Assembly: GCA_028023455.1 (NCBI GenBank)
Contig: JAQFVV010000021.1
Location: 124,001-188,000 of the forward strand
Direction: 5' to 3'
DNA: 64,000 bases
DNA from: Epiperipatus broadwayi
Taxonomy: Eukaryota; Onychophora; Udeonychophora; Euonychophora; Peripatidae
Shown in pieces: positions 11,320-23,310 of this stretch; the stretch's first letter is position 1, and each line of letters opens with the position of its first letter. The position numbers and the translations under genes are program-made. The notes under the pieces are model-generated. The model was given only the letters and a program-made list of their open reading frames with translations. It did no database searches and had not been told where the DNA came from.

Positions 11320-13454
11320 CAATGATATGCAAATATGCTAATTCCATTTTTTTGATAAAGCAAAGCACGTGTCCTTCCTATTTATGGCATTGTTGTCTCT
11401 TGAGATGAACAAAGCCTCTTTGATTTTTCTTTTGAGGTCATGTCTCTCTCTACATATGATTGTGGGATTGTCAGGAATGCACTCGTGGTGACTTGTGCTC
11501 TGGTGCTGATAGAAAACTGAATAGGTAGAAGGATCGTTGTGAGATCTATTGTATGAATAATTATGTTGTGCTAATCATGTGGCCAAAGATGCTCTGCTTT
11601 CCCCATAATATGTGCCTTTACAATTATTGTTGGAACATGCAATATTATATACTGTGTGGGGGGTTTGTAAAAGTGGAGTTTGGTCTTTAGTGTTATTAGT
11701 TAAATTGTTAGAATTTGGAGGGGTTCGAAAACAAAGCTCATATTTGTTGTTAAGGATGGAATGCAATTTCTTGTATAAATTGGATATATATGGAAGCAAT
11801 AATCTGGGTTTATCCTGTGTGATGTGAGAGTTAAGACGTTTATTCTGTATATGTAAAAAAATTTTGTCAACAATGGATTGCCTGAACCCTAAATTCAATA
11901 GGTCATCTCTGTATTCTATTAGATTTGCTTTTGCATATGCCTCAATTTTACACAACAATCTGTTTCTGTGCAAAAAAGATGCTAGGCTGGATAATTTATG
12001 TGCTATAGGTGTGTGAGATTGGGGGTGTGTATGGCATCTGATTTCCAATGGTTTGATGGCCATACTATAATGGCAGTGGTTGTTTTCTCTTTGTATTTTG
12101 ACATCAAGATATTTAACTTGTTGGTGAGTGTCTTCAGTTGTGACATTCACAACTAGTGCTGTGCTGGTTTCCAATTCAGCTTTAATTCATGTGATGATCT
12201 CAGAGGTGGCAGCAATGAATAGGTCATCCACATATCTAGTGTATACTAGAAAGCATGATGGGTTTAGACTAGGTATGATTTTTCTCTCATAGTAGTTCAG
12301 GAAGATGCTGGTAACTACACCACTCAGTGGTAAACCCATAGGCCAGCCTTGTTTCATGGAGAACCACTGGTTTCTGAAAAATGCCACAATGTTGCTGTCC
12401 AACCAACATAGAAAGTCATGGATGAAATCTACTTGAGGTTGAGCTATTTTTTGTGTCAAAAGTTCATCTCTGACAATTTGGATCGACTTGTTTCTATTGA
12501 CAGAGCCATATAATTCAGAAACATCCATAGTGGCCAATTTGATGTTTGGGTTTAGTTGTAAATCTTTGATGGAGAACATGAACTGTGCAGATGAATTGAT
12601 AGTGTATGTTCCAAAGCCCAACATTAGGATGAGTTTTTTGTTCACCCACTTGGCTGTCTTTGCATAATGTACTCCACTGAAGTCTAGCATTAATCGGACC
12701 AGTGTGTTGTCTTTATGCATTTTGGCACTTCCAAAAATCCTGGGTGGCACTAATGATGATGGGTTTAGACTGTAATATTCTGACTTTGTGAAGGCTTTAT
12801 TGCAATGTTCTTTAAGGATGGATGAAATGAATTTATCTCTATTGTTAGCAATGCTGAACTGATCAATTTTATGAAACTGTAACTTATTAATCTGTATGTT
12901 AATCTTGTCTATGTATTCCTGTGTGTGCATCAACACAAATCTGTTTCCCTTGTCTTCACACATGCATGTGACTCTTTCTGACTCAAAGAATTGCTTGGTT
13001 GTTTATACTTTTATATCCCACTGTTTGGTGTCTGATTTTAACGGTGCATGTCTTATTGCTGTGTTGATTTGTGCTATATATTCATCTTTTTGAGGTTCTT
13101 GGTTGAGTCCAGCCTCTATGTCTGCTATTAATTCCATATCCGGTTGTTTCCATGTCCCTCCAACAAATCTGGGGCCTTTTGTTAGCACATCTTTTACTTC
13201 ACTAGGGGGTGTTGTTTGTGTTAGATTCACGAATGTCTGCTTATTGTCATCAGGGATGGTTATTCTTGCTTGTGCGCTAGAAATACAAACTTCCTATTGT
13301 ATTTGAATGCCAACTTCCTCTCTAACTTTGTGCAATGATAGATGACAAATGGGTTTTTGGGAAAATGTGCCAACATTCTGTGGCTCCTCTTGCTTTGTTT
13401 CTTCAACACCTTCTGGAAACCTCTGATAATGAGATCTAAAAGATGTTTTCTCAT
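11320..13454 (-). pseudogene. PLE polyprotein: reverse transcriptase plus GIY-YIG endonuclease, decayed
   Basis: Read on the minus strand from about 13,454. The N-terminal part carries LTKGPRFVGG (PLE motif before RT), then CEDKGNRFVLM and PPRIFGSAKMHK (the PLE fingers pattern). RT catalytic block A follows as LATMDVSELYGSVNR, then QGWPMGLPLSGVVTSIFLNYYE, and the active-site box as YTRYVDDL, with aspartates in place. A linker of about 150 residues ends in the GIY-YIG domain (VYNIACSNNNCKGTYYGESRASLAT). The RT belongs to the telomerase-related PLE class, and the C-terminal nuclease nicks target DNA for priming. Three in-frame stops (near 13,015, 12,185 and 11,573) and a frameshift near 13,260 break it. 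The 11,573 stop is CGA in the sister copy at 14,055, so it arose as a CpG transition. Confidence 0.85.
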
Positions 13455-13679
13455 TTACTAGTAAATGTTGTTGTAGTTGTATACTGCTCAGTTAATATTG
13501 AAGCTGCAAAATCTAGGAAATACATGGAATTGTTTACATCTTTTTAAGAAAATTATTCTTTGCTGTAGTTTGCAAATCAACAACCTGATTTTTAATATCT
13601 GCCTGTCAGCAACTTGTTTCTCCATACACGTAATAATCCAATTAAGTCAAATAATTTTACTTTTGAGAAATATATGTAT
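13455..13679 (-). other. PLE 5' region between the tandem copies
   Basis: Joins the N-terminal coding part of the main copy to the end of the truncated copy. The part from about 13,635 (taagtcaaataattttactt) recurs inverted at 14,915-14,940, so it belongs to the element rather than to flanking DNA. Confidence 0.5.
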
Positions 13680-14600
13680 TCAAGCACGAGTGTGTGTGTG
13701 GCACAACTGTTCCCAAAAGCTATTAATACAAAATAGCTAACTAAAAATAATAAACTGGCTGAGTGCTTTCAAAGGATCTTGCCTTCATAATCATAGCTTG
13801 CTAATACATTTAATGATATGCAAATATGCTAATTCCATTTTTTTTTGATAAAGCAAAGCACGTGTCTTTCCTATTTATGGCATCGTTGTCTCGTGAGATG
13901 AACAAAGCCTCTTTGATTTTTCTTTTGAGGTCATGTCTCTCTCTACACATGATTGTGGGATTGTCCAGAATGCACTCGTGGTGACTTGTGCTCTGGTGCT
14001 GATAGAAAACTGAATAGGTAGAAGGATCGTTGCGAGCTCTATTGTATGAATATTTATGTTGTGCTAATCGTGTGGCCAAAGATGCTCTGCTTTCCCCATA
14101 ATATGTGCCTTTACAATTATTGTTGGAACATGCAATATTATATACGGTGTGGGGGGGGTCTGTAAAAGTGGAGTTTGGTCTTTAGTGTTATTAATTAAAT
14201 TGTTAGAATTTGGAGGGGTTCGAAAACAAAGCTGATATTTGTTGTTAAGGATGGAATGCAATTTCTTGTGTAAATTGGATATATATGGAAGCAATAATCT
14301 GGGTTTATCCTGTGTGTGAGAGTTAAGACATTTATTCTGTATATGTAAAAAAATTTTGTCAACAATTGATTGCCTGAACCCTAAATTCAATAGGTCATCT
14401 CTGTATTCTATTACATTTGCTTTTGCATCTACCTCAATTTTACACAGCAATCTGTTTCTGTGCAAAAAAGATGCTAGGCCAGATAATTTATGTTCTATTG
14501 GTGTGTTAGATTGAGGGTGTTATATGGCATCTGATTTCCAATGGTTTGATGGCCATACTATAATGGCAGTGGTTGTTTTCTCTTTGTATTTTGACATCAA
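13680..14600 (-). pseudogene. Truncated tandem PLE copy with GIY-YIG endonuclease
   Basis: Parallels 11,192-12,106 at high identity. A coding stretch (14,064-14,465) holds the linker LRHRNRLLCKIE-like region and a second stretch (13,810-14,079) holds the nuclease: RASL/RLAQHKYSY, STYSVFYQHQSTSHHE and RKIKEALFI, the last with the conserved metal-binding glutamate. The two are in different frames because a G run near 14,150 is longer than in the sister copy. The RT half is absent; homology stops abruptly at the inversion junction at about 14,600. Confidence 0.75.
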
Positions 14601-14939
14601 GTCACCACGAGTGAATTCTGGACAATCTCACAATTGTGTGGAGAGAGAGACATGACCTCAAAAGAAAAATCAAAGTGTCTTTATTCATCTCAAGAGACAA
14701 TGATGCCATAAATAGGAAGGACACATGCTTTGCTTTATCAAAAAATGGAATTAGCATATTTGCATATCATTAAATGTATTAGCAAGCTATGATTATGAAG
14801 GCAAGATCCTTTGAAAGCACTCAGCTAGTTTATTATTTTTAGTTAGCTATTTTGTATTAATAGCTTTTGGGAACAGTTGTGCCACACACACACTCATGCT
14901 TGAATACATATATTTCCCAAAAGTAAAATTATTTGACTT
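14601..14939 (+). repeat. Inverted PLE 3'-end segment
   Basis: From about 14,601 (tcaccacgagtgaattctgg) the sequence is the reverse complement of 13,640-13,985, including the KRKIKE-coding stretch and the end with gaacagttgtgccacaca. The junction with the preceding minus-strand copy is sharp and the arm runs to the right direct repeat. Confidence 0.8.
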
Positions 14940-14951
14940 AATAAATATTCA
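14940..14951 (+). repeat. Right target-site duplication of the PLE insertion
   Basis: Exact 12-bp match (aataaatattca) to 11,180-11,191. Confidence 0.6.
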
Positions 14952-16761
<1,810 letters not shown>

Positions 16762-19700
16762 TTTTATATATATATATATTCTAACCCAATAAAATATATT
16801 CTCCTTTTAGCTGTATGTATTTATTAGTTTAGTTTGCACTTAGACACTAATCATACTCTGAGCTGTATTAGGTTATTTTGTCTGCACTTGTTGACACCAA
16901 TTTTTCAGGTTGTTGGAAATTAAGGCAACCCAAAATAAAGCAACATATCCATTAATTTGCCAATATGATCTAAAATACTTTTCATATAATACAATTGTAC
17001 ATTCAATTCTCTTAAGCCATGCCACGATTGTAATAACAACAATAATTGATCACTTATTAATTTAAAGAATAATTATAATAATATTAATCTCAGGGTTCTT
17101 TGTTTCATGTAAGGAAATGCTCGGCAGTATTGTGTTGTCGCATATGACTGGCATTCTGGTCGGCTATAGGAAACATTTATTTTACTTAAATTCAATGTGT
17201 CTTCATCTCTCATATCAACTGCTATATTATTTAAAGAGATGATAATTCTATTCAATAATGACGTATAATTTTGAATAACACAGCCTTTTTTTTTTTTTTT
17301 CAGAATCTCAGTCAGAATAATAAAAAGACAAGGGTGCTTTTTGTGTCCTTCCATCATCCATGACAACACAATAATATAACTAAGATTTATTACTTAGACA
17401 ATTTAACTAAATGGGAATGGAATAATGTGCAACCAAAGTTAATGGTTTGGGAATCAATTTAGTCTTAAGTTTTCAACTCCATAAATAATTATCATTAAAC
17501 TAAAATATAATGACATATTCCGATCTGCTTAACTTTATTTATCTGGTATATTAAGTTTTTAAGAATTTGGAATGATTTCGGACTCAAGAAAAGGTTTTGC
17601 AAATATTGTGCAAACACTTATATTTAGCATATAAAAACAAAAAAATGAATCTACAACAAATTTTAACAAGACTATAATTTATTATTATCACAAAAAAATA
17701 TATGAACATGTATTCAATAATCCCATAGTAATACAAAATATAAAATATAACTGACATTAATCTGTATACTCTTTTGGTTATGGACTAGAGGTTACTACTT
17801 CTCCTGTATGCAATCATATGGATTGATTAACTAAAAGTACATTTCATTACCAATACATTGTTTATTAAATTTTGGTAACCTTGTAGAAGCTTTTATTCAA
17901 AATTATTGACTAACTATTTTTTTTTTTTTTAATGATTAATCCAATCATATGCAATACGCAAAATATTAAATTTATTTCTAATACATTTACTTTGTTTATG
18001 GTCTTTAATGGGATAACCTATTCTAATTATAGGCCAGTTATCAGAAGTTACACTTATCATCTTACATTTAACTTAATGCTAACTTAAGTTATGATACAAA
18101 TTTTATTCATACGTATAATTTTAAATATGAGTATTATTTAATTAACAAATGCCTATTATCTCATTAGAAAAATGTTTTTCTGTGAGCGATTTGTCCAGGT
18201 GAAGAGTTTTATCCAGTCGTATTTCACGAAGCATGTTTAAAACAATAAACGCATTTTATTATTTTCTTTAAATAAAAGTTTTCTTTTATTTCGTGCTTCT
18301 AATAAATCAGGTAAAAGAAAATATAGCAGAACTGAAGATTAATTCTCACTTGAATTAAACTACTACAATTTTGGGATCCAAAAAAAAAAAAATATTCAAA
18401 CATAGACGAATATTTTATTATATATGATAAACACACACAATTGTTTTTTTTTTTTTATTGATGATAGGTATAATTATTAGCTAGCTTATTTATGGACGAA
18501 AATGCACAATTTTCCGAGAGATTATTATGATAATAACTGCAGTCAATTTATGTGTACAGGAAGTTTTTAATAATTCCAACTGATGTATAATATAATATAT
18601 CATTTATTTTGTCATTAAGTCACTAAGATATTTGGTTTTGTTCATAGTTTAGGAATTATAATTTTTTTTTTTTTTTAACGGTAACTTCTCCGTAAGAATG
18701 CCCCTATATAACTCTTCCTATATTTACTCTGAGAAAGTTTATATTTTTTTCCAAAGAAAAAAATATACAGGTGCATAATTTAATCTTATTTATCATTATT
18801 ATTATTTCCAGACAATTCTTGGTGAATAAAACATATTTTAACGTATGTAACTACATTACTTGTAAAGGCAGACAATATTTAGAAAGAGCACGAAAATGTT
18901 TCTAGTTGATTTTTCTTGGTTTCAAAATATTTCTTTCAATTATTTTTTTTTTTCTTTCTATACCAAGAAAATATCAATAAATGACATAAAGTTAATAAAT
19001 AATTAATTTTTTCTTGGAAATCGCTTCCTTTCCTTAATTTAGATATAATATAATTTTTCGTGAATCCTTTAGTTACATCTGTCATTTTTTAACTTTAGCG
19101 CGAGACAATAAAATTTTAAGTATAAAAGGTTTTTAAATAGGTAGATGGCACAGGAAATCAGGATATCTTATCAAAAAAAAACTTTAGCCACGCATTATAT
19201 TATTAAAATTTTACTTTGATTACATTTATTTCTGCAAAATAAAATGAAAAAATTGAGTTACCAAATTTCAGCACTGTTCCTTCCTTGAAAACTAAAAGCA
19301 GACTATATTATTTTTTTTTTTTTCAAAAAAATGATCTTGACTTTAGCGACCTCTTCCAGAAAAATAATCATTTGATTATAACATAAACAAAAGAAAGGAA
19401 AAACCTATTACAATCATATAGTTTTAGTATTATTTAAATAGATTACAAAGTGATTTGACAATAAAAAAAAATAATAAATACATTTAATTAATGATAATTA
19501 TCAGTAATTTATAACTCATTTTCTACAAATGGAATTACCAGAAGTTATTGTTCTCTATGATAAGACATTCATCTCTTCTTCCCCTCTACCCATCCAAAAT
19601 CAATTACTGTTTATGATATTTGTTTTTATACTATATTAATTTGCTTTAATTATTAATATCTTAATTAAATTATTCATGTTCTTTTTAAAAATGATATTGC

Positions 19701-19868
19701 ATTACTAAATCTATTAGTTATTCCCCAAAACATGCCAAAGTGAGTGAATAGCATACTTTATTAATCAATTATTACTATTGTTATTTTATCTTTTTATTTC
19801 TTTAAAGAATAGCATTGTTTTCCTGCAGAAATAATGCCAAGTAAACCAAGTGTCAATAACACTAGGTT

Positions 19869-19872
<4 letters not shown>
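16762..19872. other. AT-rich DNA, no gene recognised
   Basis: Many poly-A/T tracts. The frame 17,073-17,369 (minus) includes a less biased stretch with SRPECQSYATTQYCRAF and might be an old coding fragment, but it has no family signature and contains a poly-lysine from a poly-A tract. Confidence 0.45.
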
Positions 19873-19919
<47 letters not shown>

Positions 19920-19953
19920 TTGATATATATATATATATATATATCAACTCTCC
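19873..19953. repeat. (TA)n microsatellite with hairpin end
   Basis: Alternating TA to 19,914, then agagttga(TA)n tcaactct, a perfect TA hairpin. Confidence 0.85.
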
Positions 19954-20411
19954 AGACATCTTTAAATAATCCAATCAATATATTTGCTTAATAAATAAAT
20001 AAAAAAACATTAAATTATTATATAACATAAAAATTCAACCTTATATTGTAGTAATTTGAAAGTTTAATTTAGTAGGAAAATTTATTACTGATTTGTTAAA
20101 ATTTATTTGTAGTTGTTTATTTATTTAAATCCCAGTTAAAGCTATTTGGTTTATAATATATATGCAGAGTGATTCCCTTCATTAATTAACATGAACTTAA
20201 GAGTGTGAAACTTTCCAATATTGATGAAAATTAAATATTTATTTATACTTTTTTGAAATGCTATCTTATAATTGCATTAATTTTACTTGCTATATTTGAT
20301 TGGGTTAATGACTTCACAGATGACCTTGCTAGCATCTTTAAAATATTTTTAATGTATATGAAGGTTTATTAAAAATAAATCATTAAATAAAACTTTATTT
20401 GTGTGTGTGTG
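19954..20411. other. AT-rich DNA, nothing recognised
   Basis: Ends in a short GT run next to the piggyBac MITE. Confidence 0.5.
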
Positions 20412-20415
20412 TTAA

Positions 20416-21161
20416 CCCTTTTCCCGCGCTCGACGAGACTCCTCGTCGACATCTAAAATCACTCTAACTCAGTTCGTTTTTATACGATAAAATTCGTTAA
20501 ATACGTATTGAATTCGTTTTTAAAAGTTCTGTACGATGGTGACATCTTCCGATTTATTTTAGAAGTAAAAAATAAAAAAAAACGCATTTAAACCTAAACA
20601 AAGAAGGAACATTATTTGTGATTGGTTCTTAGCATGCTCTCAGCCGAAAAAGACATTCTGATTGGCTGGAAAGAACAAAGAAACTGCCTGATCAAAGAAA
20701 ATAAAGAAAAACGCTGAGATTTTCATTTCGAATACGATTTAAATTATTATTAAATAATATTTATGGAAATTAAACATAATTTTCAGAGAGAATAATAAAA
20801 AAACAAAATTATTTTCGAAAAATATTGAAGATTTAAGTAAATATATTGAAGATGTAGTAAAAAGAAATATTTACTTTTCTATAACGTAAAAGTCGATCTT
20901 TTTGTTTACATTATAACTTTTATGTTGCCGATATAGAATATCTTAGAATAAATAAATAGCAATTTATTTTTGAAAGAACTTTCGTTTTCTTCATGACCTG
21001 AAAAATTAATTATATACTTTTTATAAATGTATCTGAGTTGAATTTAATATTATAGGCGAATATGTTTTAACAATAGGCTTTGTCTTCAGTTTGTGAGTTG
21101 GCCAATTAAAAGATTTTATTTTTACCTCATACAACCAATGATTTAATTAGCGGTTTAAGGG
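20416..21161. mobile_element. piggyBac-type non-autonomous element (MITE)
   Basis: TTAA at 20,412-20,415 and at 21,162-21,165 flank ends CCCTT... and ...AAGGG, the standard piggyBac target site and terminal bases. A subterminal perfect hairpin (TCGACGAG-actc-CTCGTCGA, 20,430-20,449) is GC-rich in otherwise AT-rich DNA and may be a transposase-binding or structural element. No transposase coding is visible in 746 bp, so it would be mobilised in trans. Confidence 0.75.
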
Positions 21162-21165
21162 TTAA

Positions 21166-21679
21166 TAAATATGACTGGGTACTTGGTAGGATTATATGAA
21201 TAGCACAAAATATTTTAAGTTAGTCACCTTACAACAGTGGTCCAGTTTTTGTTTGACTGATGTTGATATGTAAGAAGCTTTTATTGTAAGTTTAGTCTAA
21301 AAATATATATTGCAAATTATTCTTATGGTAAATACATCGGAAGATTATTCTTTTCTAAATACTATAATATATTTTTAATATTATATAAACTATTGTTATT
21401 AAGGGGATGTTAAAATTAATAGAATGCATATAGTTAACTCTTTTTGGCTAAATGAAGTTGTTAGGCAGTAGATGTTACTTATCTAAACAATTAACATCTT
21501 TAAATTAAATGTTTCTAGTGAAAAGCTGTTCCTATGTCCATTGATATTTGTAATATAAAAGCAAAACTATTATTCATAAACATAATCACCTTACAACCAA
21601 TGAAAGTTGTAGAATGTTTCTCTTTTATGTTCTCTCTCCCTCTCACTCTCTTTCACTTTCTGTCTCTTTCTATATATAT
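21166..21679. other. AT-rich DNA, nothing recognised
   Basis: Includes a CT-rich run near 21,620-21,680 (tctctctccctctcactctc). Confidence 0.5.
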
Positions 21680-22025
21680 AATTAAGGATTTGAACACCAA
21701 CTTTAAAAGCTTCCTTCAGCTTTCTACTCTATCTCATATATCTGATACACATGGTTACACACGTGAAAAAGACAAATGATCTCTAATATATGTATTTCAT
21801 GCTGAACCAACATTCATAGTTGGTCCAGATCATCATTACCCACATATATGTTTGGGAGATATGGTAGATAATGATGATCAGAATCAACTGATGAGTGCTA
21901 GTTCAGCTTGAAATACATCTATTGGAGATTATGTATTTTTTTACATGTGCGTGTATAAGTTGTATGAGATAGATTGGATAGCTAAAAGTAACTTGAAAGT
22001 CTGTATTCAAATCCCCTATAATTAC
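21680..22025. mobile_element. HHR family-2 inverted pair
   Basis: A minus-strand copy (about 21,680-21,845) lies head to head with a plus-strand copy (about 21,860-22,025). Each holds the hammerhead region and then the tRNA-like end with a B-box (gttcaaatcc read on the minus strand of the left arm, attcaaatcccc on the right arm). The arms are clearly diverged, so this is an old insertion rather than a recent assembly fold. Confidence 0.65.
21883..21926 (+). ncRNA. Hammerhead ribozyme, family 2, partly decayed
   Basis: AUCAA - CUGAUGA - GUGCU AGUUC AGCUU - GAA - AUACAUCUA - UUGGA. The core is intact. Stem II has lost its first pairs at the 3' side and stem III is disrupted. Confidence 0.5.
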
Positions 22026-22094
22026 TTTTAAACTCCAAATGTATGAAATATGCCTGTATTTCAAATTATATATATATATAATTATTTAGATACT

Positions 22095-22432
22095 TAGAGC
22101 TGGACTTGAAATTTGTGAGACCCTTTCCAGAATCAGACACGATTTGATGCACTGGATTCCCAGAAGTAGTGTGTAATTAATATTTAATGCACTATCATTG
22201 TCAGTATAACAATGCTAATGATAGAAAAAAATCTTGCTTCTGTATTTGAACCATCTATTGTAACGCTGAAACTATATATAAGCGTATTTAATATATTTTA
22301 AAATGAGTTGAAAATTTTTGAAGGGAAACATATTTGATATTTTTATTAATTTTTAATAAGGAAAAAAAAGATGTTAAACCACTGAGATCCCTAAACTATC
22401 GCTCACTTAGTTTGGGTGTAAATCCGGCTCTG
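22095..22432. mobile_element. hAT-like non-autonomous element
   Basis: Ends tagagctggactt and (inverted) cagagccggattt match at 10 of 13 bases. The 8-bp flanks tagatact and tagatatc agree at 6 of 8, and an 8-bp duplication is the hAT hallmark. No coding sequence; 338 bp. Confidence 0.5.
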
Positions 22433-23181
22433 TAGATATCCATTTATTCACCAACAATTGTATAGTTAGTTGGGTTGATTACAAGCCACCTGAAACAAAA
22501 TTTCAGTTTACTTAAATTTCTCAAGTACACGAAAAATGTATTATTAAATACATACGCACACGCATATATATTTAACTTTTGATTTTAATTATAGTTATTT
22601 CATGATTCTATAATTATTATAACTTTTTAAAAATTTAATTTAATGAAAGCAATTTTTTTAATGTTTAGCTTTATTGTGATCTTTCAAATAAAGTCATTAT
22701 TACTTATTTCAACTTTGTCCATTCTTCCAACTTCATTGATGCTAAAACTCTCTTTCTTGGAGTTATTCACCTGCAAAAGACAGCTCTTGTAACGATGTAA
22801 TGACTTCCTTTGCTGTATTCACTGCTCATTTTAAAAAGTCTAGCTGATTGTTCATTAAGCACAAGAGGATAACTTGCACATTTTTAATTTAATAGGCTAA
22901 TTGTTAACTTAAAAGATGCCGATACAGCTTTAGAAAAGCATCCCTTTAGGCAAACTCATCATGGACAATAAAGAAAGTTTTATATATATATATATTTAAA
23001 TTGGTAACTATTTAGTTAAATAAATGAAAATAATGCTTTATAAAGATCCTTGTATAAGTATAGAGTTTTGAAATTGCGGCAAACTACAGTAAAAGTAAGA
23101 CGTAAAATATATTTTTAATGGACTTGTTAAAAACAAAAATATATTCTTTTTTTTTTTTTTGTAATAATCTTAAAAATAAAC
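22433..23181. other. AT-rich DNA, nothing recognised
   Basis: No motif or repeat end supported. Confidence 0.5.
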
Positions 23182-23310
23182 TGTGTCAAACGTTGGTGGT
23201 CGAGAGGTCAGAACAGCCGCCTTACAAGCAGTTGTTCCGGGTTAGCGGGTTCGCTTCCCGGCCGATGCTATGACACATGAAAAAAAATAATAATAATAAA
23301 TAAAATTTGT
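23182..23310 (+). mobile_element. tRNA-derived SINE with A-rich tail
   Basis: The tRNA-like head has an A-box-like GGTGGTCGAGAGGTCAGAAC and a strong B-box (GGGTTCGCTTCCC). The weak acceptor pairing CGTTGG/CCGATG and a putative anticodon loop CTTACAA suggest descent from a tRNA-Val(UAC)-like or long-variable-arm tRNA. A tail of A with aataataataa follows at once. The anticodon stem has a mismatch and the middle is long, so it is not a functional tRNA. Confidence 0.65.

Larger units (their letters stand above)
11192..14939 (-). mobile_element. Composite Penelope-like element (PLE)
   Basis: Three homologous pieces make up one insertion. The longest (11,192 to about 13,455, minus) contains RT plus GIY-YIG coding sequence. 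Upstream of it is a truncated tandem copy (13,680-14,600, minus) holding only the linker, the GIY-YIG domain and the 3' end. A short copy of the 3' end in the opposite orientation (14,601-14,939) closes the element. Tandem and inverted partial copies flanking the ORF are characteristic of PLE pseudo-LTRs. A 12-bp direct repeat flanks the whole. The element is dead: several stops and frameshifts occur. Confidence 0.8.

Noticed and set aside
11612-11827. Plus-strand frames at 11,612, 12,896, 13,103 and 13,477
   Set aside because: Shadows of the minus-strand PLE coding region or its 5' region.
17073-17369. 98-codon minus-strand frame
   Set aside because: Contains poly-lysine from a poly-A tract and no family signature; could be an old fragment but not supportable.
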